A DNA stretch of 45,508 nucleotides from Elusimicrobiota bacterium (lineage in GTDB: Bacteria; Elusimicrobiota; Elusimicrobia; Elusimicrobiales; UBA9959): assembly GCA_026388125.1 (NCBI GenBank), contig JAPLKJ010000200.1:1-45508 (forward strand). Reading direction: 5' to 3'. Every line of letters begins with the position of its first letter. Position 1 is the stretch's first letter. A program made the position numbers and the translations under genes. Of this stretch, positions 32,801 through 39,989 are shown piece after piece. Below the pieces are notes generated by a model. That model was not told the DNA's origin and did not search any database. It was given only the letters and a program-made list of their open reading frames with translations.

Positions 32801-34774
32801 GCCTCAATTAAGACCGATAGCACCAATAACATATTCACAATAAACAGCGGCGCTGGTGCATTGACGTTTCAGGCATCGGGTACCGAAGTTGCCCGCATTA
32901 CAGGCGGCGGTAACGTTGGCTTCGGGACTACGAACCCTTCAAATAAACTACATGTTGAAGGAACAGGCGGCGGAGCGGCCGGGATATATTTTAACAACGC
33001 GGTCCCTTCCGCCACTTCCTACACGCTTTATAATAATAACGGGACTTTAACCTGGAACGGCAATGCGCTTGGGACGAGCGGCGCCAGTATGAGCGGGACC
33101 GTAAATCACATCGCTAAATTTACCGGAACCAGCGCGGTAGGCGATTCCGTCATGTATGAAACCGGCGGCAACGTCGGCATCGGGACGATTGCGCCTGCAA
33201 ATACATTAAATATTGTAGGTGGAGCCGGCAACGCAAGCAGCTTGGCAACCTCACAATCGGTGGCAGCTTTGTATGTACAGCCCAAAAACACTTCAAGTTA
33301 CGGATTAGCCTTTGGTTCTGGTCTTAGTAATCTTCCTTACATACAAAACGTAACTACCAATGGGGCTGCTTCCGGCGATATATCTCTACAGCCTTACGGC
33401 GGCAACGTCAGCATCGGTCCGACGACGCCTAATGCGCTGCTGCATCTTTATGCGGCTAATCCGCAGTTCAAGATTCAGAGCAGCGGGAGCGGTTACAGGC
33501 AGTTAATTTTAATGGTCGATGATACCAACGGAGTGATCAGCCTGGATTCCGCTTACGGCACTACGGGTCCCTATCCGCTCTCATTTCAAATGGGGGAAAC
33601 GGAAAAGATGCGCATCGCTTCTGACGGCAATGTCGGCATCGGGACAACCGCCCCCGCTACCACGCTTGAGGTGAACGGTTCGGCGCAGTTCGGCTCCGGC
33701 ACGGCTAAGTCCACCTTTACCGCAACCGGCAATCTCCAGCTTGTGAGCGGCTCCACCGTAACATCCAACGGCACCCTTACCCTGTCCACCGCGGCCACCG
33801 CAGCCACCGCCACGCCCAATTTCTTCCTCGACAGGTCCGGCAATATCGGCATCGGAACGGCGGCGCCGGGAGGAAAATTGGACGTGACGCAAACTGCCGG
33901 AGGCACAACATGCATTAATCTGAATCATACGGGCGCAACTGGAGTGAATTACGGCATTATGTCCGGCATTTCTGGAGCCGCATCATCCAACACAGGCGTT
34001 TATATAAATGTTTCTGGCGCCACTTCAGGGAACTACGGTCTCCGTATCGTTAGCCCAACAGCTGCCGCAAGTAATTGGGCGATCTATTCTGATGCTCCGG
34101 CTCAGAGTTATATAGCAGGCAATGTCGGCATCGGGATTACGGCGCCAACGAATAAATTGTATGTGTTGGGTGAAAACAGTAACGCAACCAGCTTGGCAAA
34201 TTCACAATCCGTGGCGGCTTTTTATCTGCAACCTAAAAGCGGTTCAGGCTATGGATTCGCCTTTGGTTCGGGTCCTGGTGATCTGCCTTACATCCAAAAT
34301 GTAACAACCAATGGCGGCGCTTCCGGAGATATGATTCTTCAACCATACGGCGGCAATGTCGGCATCGGGGGGAGCCCGGGAGCTTTTAAGCTATATATCG
34401 GCGGCTCGCTTGCCGTGAACAGCGTAGATACGGAAAAAACCGGCACCCTGGCATGGACAACCTATTCCGATGCGCGGTTGAAGGATGTAGCGGGCAGCTA
34501 TACCCGCGGTTTAAAAGAGATATTGCAGATCAACCCTATACATTATGCGTACAAGATAAATAACGGGCTGAATATCATTGACCATGCTGATCATGTCGGT
34601 ATTCTTGCTCAGGATGTTCAGCCTGTTATTCCGGAGGCTATTGCTACAGGCTCGGACGGTTACCTGCGGTTTACCGCCGACCCCGTTATCTGGGCGGCTA
34701 TCAACGCCATCAAAGAACTTAAAGCAGAGAATGACGCCTTAAAAGCCAGAATTGAAAAATTAGAGGGGAAATAG
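29723..34774 (+). CDS. Giant fibre protein with YadA-like head repeats and C-terminal peptidase S74 chaperone
   Basis: This 1683-aa frame probably lacks its own start and continues from the frame at 29122. It holds roughly a dozen GNVGIGTxxP-type repeats, spaced through the protein. Two blocks of YadA/Hep_Hag-like head repeats (about residues 190-262 and 624-756, for example VVSGGRNNTASGSYAAVAGG) suggest a trimeric beta-roll. The C-terminal ~110 residues are a peptidase S74 intramolecular chaperone: YSDARLKD with catalytic Ser1582 and Lys1587, then VGILAQDVQPVIPEA and a coiled-coil ending AELKAENDALKARIEKLE-type. S74 domains trimerise phage tail spikes and surface fibres, then cut themselves off. 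No phage structural genes are nearby, which favours a cellular surface fibre. Confidence 0.85.
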   Translation: MGSIYLAQDRLTNGSAGFYRMSGVARLWDSTAGDVLTYGSSGNVGIGTTAPSYRLVVSSGAGYTGTIMAVSTGVTNMFWVAGDGAHAVKYYGDGSSLTGLSGADNLGDHTATQNLDMAQHSAVNVASIAIVGDGLRIGTDLTSSANGLFISTSGAIMTMGFGNGTALPNARGIGAVDLQNYRVDPASVASGSYAVITGGGDNAAGNTYAVVSGGRNNTASGSYAAVAGGRMNTASGAQAMAAGGWANTAGGSNSFAAGYNSASMADGAFTWSDSEGTQNINAVADRTVFKNRGGFLVTGSTNPVMSGTLDRGMLVTGNGLVGIATGTPQAALDVVAAGTAASDYAQIWRAADGTVVASMTATGLMTAGRFNIPAQYSLDLSTVNASPATPYGGVNITTNTFISGKVGVGTVSPTADLTVSGTEALLFGSDYTDMGNQYAANLGASSTVRYTGADAATFYGIVAGVPGQILHLHNASNYALTLANQSASATMAADRIITGTGGDVHMTADSSLMLQYDGTALRWRILGGSGSASGAGDNLGNHTATQDLDLAQHSAVNVASIAIVGNGLRICTDLSSSASGLLISTSGAIMTMGLGNGTALPNARGIGAVDLQNYRVDSASVASGAYAVIAGGRDNMASALYTTIGGGYNNTAFYPYSTVGGGWGNRAGGNLSNPATVSGGRANTASASNAVVGGGSGNAATASQATVSGGSQNKASGAGAVVSGGASNTAVGYYSMVPGGGWNTALGQYSFAAGDYSSSTADGSFTWSDSLGVANVNSVADRTVFKNRGGFLVTGSTNPVMSGTLNRGVFITGNGLVGISTGVPQAALDVVSSGTAANIYAQIWRDSMGVIVASMTSQGALYTTLSSGQGITASSVTLTNTAGAGLVVSSSAYLAVSGGNVGIGTASPSNKLHVEGTGGGAAGIYFNNAVPSATSYTLYNNNGTLTWNGNALGTSGASVSGTVNYIAEFTGTSAVGDSVMYETGGNVGIGTTGPAYKLHSAGTLGTGSTGTEGYLGFKRASDGLELASIKTDSTNNIFTINSGAGALTFQASGTEVARITGGGNVGFGTTNPSNKLHVEGTGGGAAGIYFNNAVPSATSYTLYNNNGTLTWNGNALGTSGASMSGTVNHIAKFTGTSAVGDSVMYETGGNVGIGTIAPANTLNIVGGAGNASSLATSQSVAALYVQPKNTSSYGLAFGSGLSNLPYIQNVTTNGAASGDISLQPYGGNVSIGPTTPNALLHLYAANPQFKIQSSGSGYRQLILMVDDTNGVISLDSAYGTTGPYPLSFQMGETEKMRIASDGNVGIGTTAPATTLEVNGSAQFGSGTAKSTFTATGNLQLVSGSTVTSNGTLTLSTAATAATATPNFFLDRSGNIGIGTAAPGGKLDVTQTAGGTTCINLNHTGATGVNYGIMSGISGAASSNTGVYINVSGATSGNYGLRIVSPTAAASNWAIYSDAPAQSYIAGNVGIGITAPTNKLYVLGENSNATSLANSQSVAAFYLQPKSGSGYGFAFGSGPGDLPYIQNVTTNGGASGDMILQPYGGNVGIGGSPGAFKLYIGGSLAVNSVDTEKTGTLAWTTYSDARLKDVAGSYTRGLKEILQINPIHYAYKINNGLNIIDHADHVGILAQDVQPVIPEAIATGSDGYLRFTADPVIWAAINAIKELKAENDALKARIEKLEGK
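30032..32290 (+). repeat. Large internal duplication in the fibre gene (two blocks)
   Basis: Block A (30032-30802) and block B (31331-32290) share the same order of segments: DNLGDHTATQNLDMAQHSAV / DNLGNHTATQDLDLAQHSAV, then the YadA-like head, then ADRTVFKNRGGFLVTGSTNP and ALDVV. Block B is about 190 nt longer because its head region has more repeats. The DNA remains alike outside the head, so the duplication is fairly recent. Confidence 0.85.
32444..32696 (+). repeat. 253-nt direct repeat in the fibre gene, copy 1
   Basis: This stretch encodes NKLHVEGTGGGAAGIYFNNA and the following segment to ETGGNVGIGT. It recurs exactly 492 nt downstream (32936-33188) with only scattered base changes. 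Confidence 0.9.
32936..33188 (+). repeat. 253-nt direct repeat in the fibre gene, copy 2
   Basis: This is the second copy of the 32444-32696 segment, in the same frame at an offset of 492 nt. A further protein-level repeat pair (about 33209-33420 and 34160-34370, sharing LPYIQNVTTNG and LQPYGGNV) lies downstream. Confidence 0.9.
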
Positions 34775-34779
34775 GAGTT

Positions 34780-34819
34780 CCGGGGACAGCATGTTTAATT
34801 CCGTAGAATTACTGTCCGG
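34780..34819 (+). repeat. Imperfect inverted repeat after the fibre gene
   Basis: TAATTC-cgta-GAATTA (34796-34811) is a perfect 6-bp hairpin. It is flanked by CCGGGGACAG on the left and CTGTCCGG on the right, which pair apart from two extra G bases and an unpaired CATGTT. It begins 6 nt after the stop codon and could act as a terminator. The GGGGACAG/CTGTCC ends recall the long palindrome at 7016-7089. Confidence 0.5.
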
Positions 34820-34848
34820 CTTGGGAGAAAGGCTCTTTTGAATAACGG

Positions 34849-35073
34849 TTATTTTGCGGTTTCCAGCAGAGTAATACGGTTTTCGTGGTTGGAAATTTTG
34901 GTTTCATGCTCCATTATTTTGCCGCCGCGCAACGCATCGTGATTACGGTAAGATAGCGCCTCTGTGGCAAAGGCGTCTATGGCGTTCATTACGCGGCTTA
35001 TGTCGTCCTTAGTGGACATGTCATTTTTAATCTGGCGAACATCCGCCTGTGTTTTTGAAAGGTCAATAGCCAT
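34849..35073 (-). CDS. Small coiled-coil protein of unknown function, possibly 5'-rearranged
   Basis: This 74-aa protein starts at ATG 35073: MAIDLSKTQADVRQIKNDMS, then STKDDISRVMNAIDAFATEA and a heptad-like C-terminus ending ENRITLLETAK. It reads as two alpha-helices with coiled-coil character. There is no Shine-Dalgarno sequence upstream, and the sequence on its 5' side belongs to a truncated receiver gene on the other strand, so its original promoter may have been lost. No function can be assigned. Confidence 0.5.
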   Translation of the reverse strand: MAIDLSKTQADVRQIKNDMSTKDDISRVMNAIDAFATEALSYRNHDALRGGKIMEHETKISNHENRITLLETAK

Positions 35074-35359
35074 GCGGGTAACGGTTGATGAGGCCGAGTT
35101 GCATAAAATAGCCCTTGCGGAAAGGCCTGACCTTGTCATAATCGACCTGCGGATGTCTGAAATGTCCGGGCATCACATAATCTCCATGCTGGATATGCAT
35201 TCCGACCTGTCCGGGATACCTGTAATAATAACCACAGGGGCTTCCCGCGGTGAACTTTCTGGCATGGATATCCCGAAAGAAACGCCGGTTCTTTATAAGC
35301 CGTTCAAGTTAGCCGAACTATCCGCCGAGGTAGAGAAGATATTCGAAAGCCGGTCCTGA
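35072..35359 (+). pseudogene. N-terminally truncated receiver domain
   Basis: The frame from ATG 35072 reads MRVTVDEAELHKIALAERPD and continues as a receiver domain: phosphoacceptor motif VIIDLRM, then SGIPVIITTGASRGEL and YKPF. It aligns with the intact receiver at 35390-35767 from AEL onward but lacks about 30 N-terminal residues, including the acidic Asp pair needed for Mg2+ binding. It is therefore probably non-functional. It shares its 5' end with the antisense coiled-coil gene, which points to a deletion or rearrangement at about 35070-35090. Confidence 0.6.
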
Positions 35360-35389
35360 AAACATGGGCTGCGTACGGTTGGTGAATTT

Positions 35390-35767
35390 ATGCGCGCACT
35401 TATAGCAGATGACGATGAACTTTTGCGGACTATGCTGGAGGACCTGCTGGCTAAACTCGGGCATGAGGTGAAAAGCGCCGGTAACGGGGCTGAACTGGTC
35501 AGACTGGCTTTGGCTGAACGGCCTGATCTTGTTATAACCGACCTGCATATGCCGGAAATGTCCGGGAATTCCATGCTCGCCATGCTGGGCAGGTTTCCTG
35601 ACCTGTCCGGGATACCTGTGATACTGATCACCGGGGCCGCCCGCGATGAATTTGCTGATATGGGTATCCCGGAAGAGATCCCGGTGCTTTTCAAGCCGTT
35701 CAATTTTGCCAAACTATCTGCCGAGATCAGGAAGATAAAGCGGAGACAATGCCCGGCCGATTCCTGA
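35390..35767 (+). CDS. Single-domain response regulator (receiver)
   Basis: This 125-aa protein is a complete receiver: DDDE (7-10), phosphoacceptor Asp51 in VITDLHMPEMSG, Thr81 in LITGAA, and Lys102 in FKPF. There is no output domain. It is a close relative of the truncated receiver just upstream (shared LALAERPDLVI and DLSGIPVI), so a tandem duplication followed by decay of one copy is likely. There is no kinase beside it. Confidence 0.88.
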   Translation: MRALIADDDELLRTMLEDLLAKLGHEVKSAGNGAELVRLALAERPDLVITDLHMPEMSGNSMLAMLGRFPDLSGIPVILITGAARDEFADMGIPEEIPVLFKPFNFAKLSAEIRKIKRRQCPADS

Positions 35768-36070
35768 AAAGTCCCGTCCGGCGTCGGGAATAGGGTTTTA
35801 ATGAGCAATTCGACGGAGCATCCTGGAAAAAGCATAATAAGTATATATTCAAAAGTAAAAGAATGGTAAATTTTCCCTGGTACTGCCGTTAGGCCCTTTG
35901 GCCTGGAACTTAGGGACCAAAGTCCTATCAGAATATGGCGGGGATGCTGTAGACTATATATACTGATTTTGGCGAAAGTATAGTATTAACGAAAGTTGTC
36001 CGGAGGCGGCTTTGGCCGTAGTAAGTTCAAGCGGGTTAAATGCTTTTGAGTTGTAAATAACGGGGGCGTT
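35768..36070 (+). promoter_or_regulatory. Intergenic region with paired hairpins and promoter-like boxes
   Basis: No gene is seen. It carries the second copy of the 35-nt motif (35865-35899). AGGCC-cttt-GGCCT (35891-35904) and TAGG(g)AC-caaa-GTCCTA (about 35911-35927) follow. TATACT (35959-35964) and TATAGT (35979-35984) are candidate -10 boxes for the protease gene at 36071. Confidence 0.45.
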
Positions 36071-37123
36071 ATGAAAATAAAAACTATATCTGTTCTGGCG
36101 ATGATCTTTATCCCCGCGGCTATCGCTGCTACCGCGCATAAGCGCCATTGCGCCCATCCTTCCGATTTAAGGGATGCCGTGGGCGAATCACCCGCTCTGG
36201 AACAACTTGGCGGTACTGGTGTGGCAATGCCATCCTCTCCTGAACCACAGACTGTGAAAGCAGACAGCCGGCAAAACTTCACCCGGGCCGGGGCCGCTAA
36301 CGCCAATTCTCTCATGTCCGTTGCTTTTACCCGTGAGGATATAATGACGCTTATCGCTTCATCCAGGGTAGGCAGCGAATTGCTGGGGCATTTCCAGAAC
36401 GGAGAGGCGGAACTGCCCGCTTTTACCCATGTCGGCCTGCTTGCGCCTGCGGACCGGGAAGTGTTGCGTGCCGGGCACATTGTCAATGAGGAGGATCGTG
36501 TCGCTGTGTTCCTGAAGGACGAAAGATTTATGGGCGGACGCGCGCATGTGGTCTTTTATAAAGCCGACTGGCCTTTATTCGCCACGGCCTGTGTGGCGGT
36601 GCATGAACTGCAGCACGCAATAGACCGTAACGCGCCCTGGTACCTCCATATCGCCAATATGCGCAAAACCGCCTTAAAAAAGTTCGCTGACGCCGAAAGC
36701 AAAGGGTCGCTTACTTCCGCAGACCTTAATCTGAACGAGCTTGCTTACGGATTGGGCTATATGAACACTTTTTTTACCGAATACCTGGCGTATTCCCGCA
36801 GTTCCGAGCTTTTTAAGGAATTGGGGGGGCGCAATACGGCCGCAAAAAGTCAGGTCTCTCTTTTCAGGAAGTCAGGCAAGAATGAGAAATCTATAGTCGA
36901 ATTTGATCCGCTCAATGACCCGCAGGACAGAAGCGAATTTATGGACAGATATTTCTGGCCCGGCAACAGGATCAGGTTCAAGGCCGGCGCCGCGGCGGTG
37001 TTAACCAATAAAAAGCTGATCGGCGAATTGAAAGCCGCCGAGCTGAGCACGGCGATAGCGGAACTCGCCGCTTTTTACGATTCACCGGACCCTGTTTATC
37101 AACCTGTCTATTCCCTGAAATAA
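36071..37123 (+). CDS. Putative exported zinc metalloprotease (HExxH)
   Basis: This 350-aa protein has a signal peptide (KTISVLAMIFIPAAIAATA). The central motif AVHELQHAID gives a zincin HExxH site (His178, Glu179, His182). A candidate third ligand is Glu237 in FFTEYLAYSR, about 55 residues downstream, as in some small gluzincin-like families. No named family is recognised. The region before the motif contains RVAVFLKDERFMGG, a likely edge strand. It lies between the receiver genes and the second HTH regulator and has its own candidate promoter. It could process surface proteins, but this is inference. Confidence 0.6.
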   Translation: MKIKTISVLAMIFIPAAIAATAHKRHCAHPSDLRDAVGESPALEQLGGTGVAMPSSPEPQTVKADSRQNFTRAGAANANSLMSVAFTREDIMTLIASSRVGSELLGHFQNGEAELPAFTHVGLLAPADREVLRAGHIVNEEDRVAVFLKDERFMGGRAHVVFYKADWPLFATACVAVHELQHAIDRNAPWYLHIANMRKTALKKFADAESKGSLTSADLNLNELAYGLGYMNTFFTEYLAYSRSSELFKELGGRNTAAKSQVSLFRKSGKNEKSIVEFDPLNDPQDRSEFMDRYFWPGNRIRFKAGAAAVLTNKKLIGELKAAELSTAIAELAAFYDSPDPVYQPVYSLK

Positions 37124-37171
37124 CTTTACCGGCGCGGCCTGGCTACGCTAATCTTAAAAACAGGATAACCT

Positions 37172-38026
37172 ATGGCAACGATATTTTCCGAAGTGCTTAC
37201 CCAGTTAAGGAGGGATAGCGGGTTCTCCTCGGCTTACAGTTTTTACCACGATAACGGCGGCGCGCCGGTACTGATGGTCTCCTACCGCAAATACCTCCTG
37301 ATGGAACAGGGAAAGATCCTGCCTGTCATAGACAGGTTGCGGCGCCTTTTTTTCGCCTTGCGGCTGCCCCCGCAGAGCCCGCAGGCCAACACCCTGGTAG
37401 TAGCCTGGCTTAAAACCATGGCCGGGGAGGATAACTACAGGGATATATTGGAACCGATAGTTTCACCGAAGGCTGAAGTGAAAGTGGGGTCCTCGCTCCA
37501 TGAGGCGTTGAAAAAGAGCCTGGCTGATAATAAATATTTCATGTCCCCGTTCCAATTTGCCGCGGTAGTTTCCAGCTTTGATACTTATCTTTGTTATCTG
37601 GCCATGTCCAGCGAAACGGGGATCTATACCGTTGCCGAACTGGCCAAGAGCCTTAAGCTTGATAAAACCGCCGTGGCAAAAGCGGTAAAGTCCCTGGCCG
37701 AGGCCAAGCTATTGCAAAAGGTCAGACAGGGGGCTTACAAATGCCCTCTCTCGTCATATTCTTCCGTTGATTTCCCGCATATGGACCTCATGGCGCCCGG
37801 CGTGAGAGGTAAGCTGAAGGAGTATATGAGCAAGTTGGCCGCCTCCGGCAATACCGAGTGGTTCACCGCCTGCACCATCCGCGCTGACGCCGCCGCCTTC
37901 AAAGGTTATACTCCGCTGCTGCAAATGAGCGTTCATGCGGCAAAAACCTATGAGATCTCGCAGAAAACCGATACGTCCGCCCTCTACACGATAGAGGGAC
38001 GAATAACCAGGCTGCGGGATTTCTAG
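37172..38026 (+). CDS. Two-domain helix-turn-helix regulator, paralog B
   Basis: This 284-aa protein is a paralog of the protein at 22830-23684, with matching motifs: TIFSEVLTQLRRDSGF, FYHDNGGA, EQGKILP, VVAWLKTMAGE and the final IEGRITRLRDF. The N-terminal XRE-like HTH is followed by a winged-helix-like segment (VAELAKSLKLDKTAVAKAVK, then a wing YKCPLSSY) and a 70-residue C-terminal domain. It starts 48 nt after the protease gene, with AGGATAA before the ATG, so it may share that transcript. The two paralogs point outward from the block they enclose. Confidence 0.65.
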   Translation: MATIFSEVLTQLRRDSGFSSAYSFYHDNGGAPVLMVSYRKYLLMEQGKILPVIDRLRRLFFALRLPPQSPQANTLVVAWLKTMAGEDNYRDILEPIVSPKAEVKVGSSLHEALKKSLADNKYFMSPFQFAAVVSSFDTYLCYLAMSSETGIYTVAELAKSLKLDKTAVAKAVKSLAEAKLLQKVRQGAYKCPLSSYSSVDFPHMDLMAPGVRGKLKEYMSKLAASGNTEWFTACTIRADAAAFKGYTPLLQMSVHAAKTYEISQKTDTSALYTIEGRITRLRDF

Positions 38027-38470
38027 AAAGACCGGGGGCATGCCGGGCGCTGAATCCCCGGTTACATACGGCTGGCCCTCGGACAGATCATTTCCAGACC
38101 GGATATATTTTCTCAACCCTGAAATTCCAAACAGAAGCGAACGGCCTAATTCCCGATCGCTTTTTGGTCCACTTCAAAACAGCGAATTCTGAATCCGCCG
38201 GCCGCGCAGACAGAACGCTGCCGAATGCCTTGGCGTTATTCAGCCTCGCGGCAGACCATATTGGTTAAGCCATAGGCTTAACAAAAATAACTTTTGATAA
38301 ACCGCCGCTCCTAGGCCAAAAAACAAGGCGGCTCTGGTTCTTTGTCCTCAAGTACTCCAGCCTGCAAACTGAGTAAAATTATGTTCATGAGTTATGAGGG
38401 CTGTACGATAAGCGGCATATAGGTAGGAAGAAAATGTTGAGCGTAAAAAATCAGTAAAGGAGAAAAAATA
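38027..38470 (+). other. Intergenic region with perfect hairpin, no gene seen
   Basis: The 444 nt have no convincing frame. GTTAAGCC-ata-GGCTTAAC (38264-38282) is a perfect 8-bp hairpin. CCGCC...GGCGG around 38303-38333 is a second, larger one. Neither has a T-tract on the plus strand, so they are more likely regulatory or operator-like than terminators. AAAGGAG near 38456 is the ribosome binding site of the next gene. Confidence 0.4.
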
Positions 38471-38998
38471 ATGAAAAAACTTCTAATCGCAGCGGTATTT
38501 GTGTTAACGGCGGCCGGCGCGCAGGCGTCCAATTATCCGGCGGACTACTGTCAGCAGCATGTGAGAGTAGCCACGAACGGACCGGCTCTTCTGGCCGTAG
38601 TCGGAAGCGGTTGCATGGGAAAGGATGTCCTCGGCTACAAAAAAAGCGGTATTCTCGGCAATGCCTACAGCGTTGAAGCCGTGATCAGGACGGAGTGCGG
38701 CGAGGGATATAGCGGCGGATACAACACTACTACTGTTGAGACCAGGTTAACCCTTACCAGGGAATGGAACGGGAACGGTTTCCTTTCTTATTCTCTCGAG
38801 CCCTCGTTTTTCTGCGGCAACGGCTCCAACTATATCCGCAAAATGGAGATTTCGTTTAACGCCAACGGCCAGTCGGATGGGAATCATGTCATCACCTACG
38901 ACGATATTTATAAAGGTGATTCAATTAAGACGAATGATTTCGGCGGCGATATCGGCACGGAGAGCTGGGCCGTAATTGTTGATCAGATGAGGAAATAA
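38471..38998 (+). CDS. Small exported Cys-containing protein of unknown function
   Basis: This 175-aa protein has a signal peptide (MKKLLIAAVFVLTAAGAQA, cleavage before SNYPADYC). The mature part has four cysteines (in YCQQH, GSGCMG, RTECGEG and FFCGNG), which could form two disulfide bonds, and a beta-rich pattern (VETRLTLTREWNGNGFLSYS). No family is recognised. A clear AAAGGAG ribosome binding site precedes the start. It is the first of a run of small exported proteins. Confidence 0.7.
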   Translation: MKKLLIAAVFVLTAAGAQASNYPADYCQQHVRVATNGPALLAVVGSGCMGKDVLGYKKSGILGNAYSVEAVIRTECGEGYSGGYNTTTVETRLTLTREWNGNGFLSYSLEPSFFCGNGSNYIRKMEISFNANGQSDGNHVITYDDIYKGDSIKTNDFGGDIGTESWAVIVDQMRK

Positions 38999-39248
38999 TC
39001 AGAAAACTGGAAAGCGCAAAAATATATAGACCAGAACCATAAGTTAGCGCCATTCGGGGCAGTATATGGAATTGCCGGATCTGATGTGTATACTGTTCCC
39101 GAGACCACCTCAGCATGCTCCGAGACGGCCCTTGGCTTAGTCCGAGATACCCCTCGCCATGCTTCGAGAGGCCCCTCGGCTTGGTTCGAAAAACGCAGTT
39201 TTTCAGGGATACTTGTACGGCCGGGGGTTTAGCATAGGGGATTTAAAT
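38999..39248. repeat. Intergenic region holding four tandem ~22-nt repeats
   Basis: Units at 39099-39119, 39120-39141, 39142-39163 and 39164-39185 all begin YCGAGA and continue to a GGCTTGGT-like end. The first is one base shorter. A further partial unit (TCGA) follows, then the hairpin GAAAAAC-gca-GTTTTTC (39188-39204). The repeats may be a REP-type palindromic element. No CRISPR-type spacing is present. Confidence 0.7.
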
Positions 39249-39779
39249 ATGAGCTCATGTAAGCGTTTAATTCTCTGCGGCCTTTCGGTAGCGGCTTTTT
39301 TCGGGAGAGCCGCCGCCGGCGGGCTTCCCGCGACTGGGCCCTACGGGCCTCGCCAGGAATGCCGGGATTTCATGTTCGTGGACATCCATGCCTACTACCA
39401 GCGGGGTTTTTGATGTAGTGTTGAGCTTTCACCGTTTTGAGGCGATAACCCCGCTGGTCACTAAGAACAAGAGTTCGGGGTATTCCTTAAAGAAGCGTAC
39501 GCCAGTGTCCCCGAGTGGGCGGGACTGCTGACGGTTATGGCTCATGATGCGGATGGTGAAATTTCCCGAGCCGAACAGCGATCCTGATTTGAAAAAGTTT
39601 TTCAGGATCTCTATCGATCCATCACCGATGATGAAATCCACAGACCGGCGCTGATTCTGTCTGACAACCACTGCGAGGCTTTCCTTGGCTTGGGAGCGCA
39701 GTTTTTTGCGGCCTTCCGACGGATACTGAATAACGGCGAAAGGCAGGATCTATTACTTCTTCCTGCATACATCTGGTGA
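39249..39779 (+). pseudogene. Decayed exported protein gene
   Basis: ATG 39249 opens a signal-peptide-like start (MSSCKRLILCGLSVAAFFG) and 54 readable codons. The protein then continues in the +1 frame (DVVLSFHRFEAITPLVTKN), entered at a run of five T bases near 39410. It returns to the first frame near 39474 (FGVFLKEAYASVPEWAGLL, then AHDADGEISRAEQ, EF-hand-like). After an in-frame TGA at 39585 it runs to FRRILNNGERQDLLLLPAYIW and a stop at 39777. Two frameshifts plus a nonsense codon mark a pseudogene. It has no recognised homolog in the window. Confidence 0.6.
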
Positions 39780-39967
39780 CCCTGGCGGTCACTGAAACCG
39801 CTTTTTCCGCATAAATTTAACGTGAACCGAACGGGCAATACGTATGAGAACGAATACGTCGCCCGCGCGGGCATTCCGCCTCATGTGAAAATACGGCGGA
39901 CCCGCTAGAATATGTATGTAGCCGAACCGGAAAGAAAAACAACAGTGGTACTGCCACTTCCGGAACC
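39775..39967 (+). repeat. Intergenic cassette, copy 1 (hairpin, conserved core, promoter)
   Basis: It shares an ordered set of blocks with 43289-43476: GTGACC-ctggc-GGTCAC hairpin, the 20-nt-plus block starting CGTGAACCGAACGGGCAATA, a CGCCTCA segment, CGGACCCGCTAGAATAT with a TAGAAT -10-like box, and CCGGAAAGA...CCGGAACC. In this copy AGTGG-tactg-CCACT nests inside a CCGGAA...TTCCGG stem. It ends just before AAGGAG of the gene at 39990, so it probably supplies that gene's promoter and leader. Confidence 0.8.
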
Positions 39968-39989
39968 TACTTAAGGAGAATACTTAGAG

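Noticed and set aside
29122-34774. Prophage tail-fibre gene cluster
   Set aside because: S74 chaperones occur in phage fibres, but no capsid, terminase, portal, baseplate, integrase or lysis genes are in the window, and the protein has a Sec signal peptide.
39099-39185. CRISPR array
   Set aside because: Units are directly adjacent with no spacers and are too variable for CRISPR repeats.
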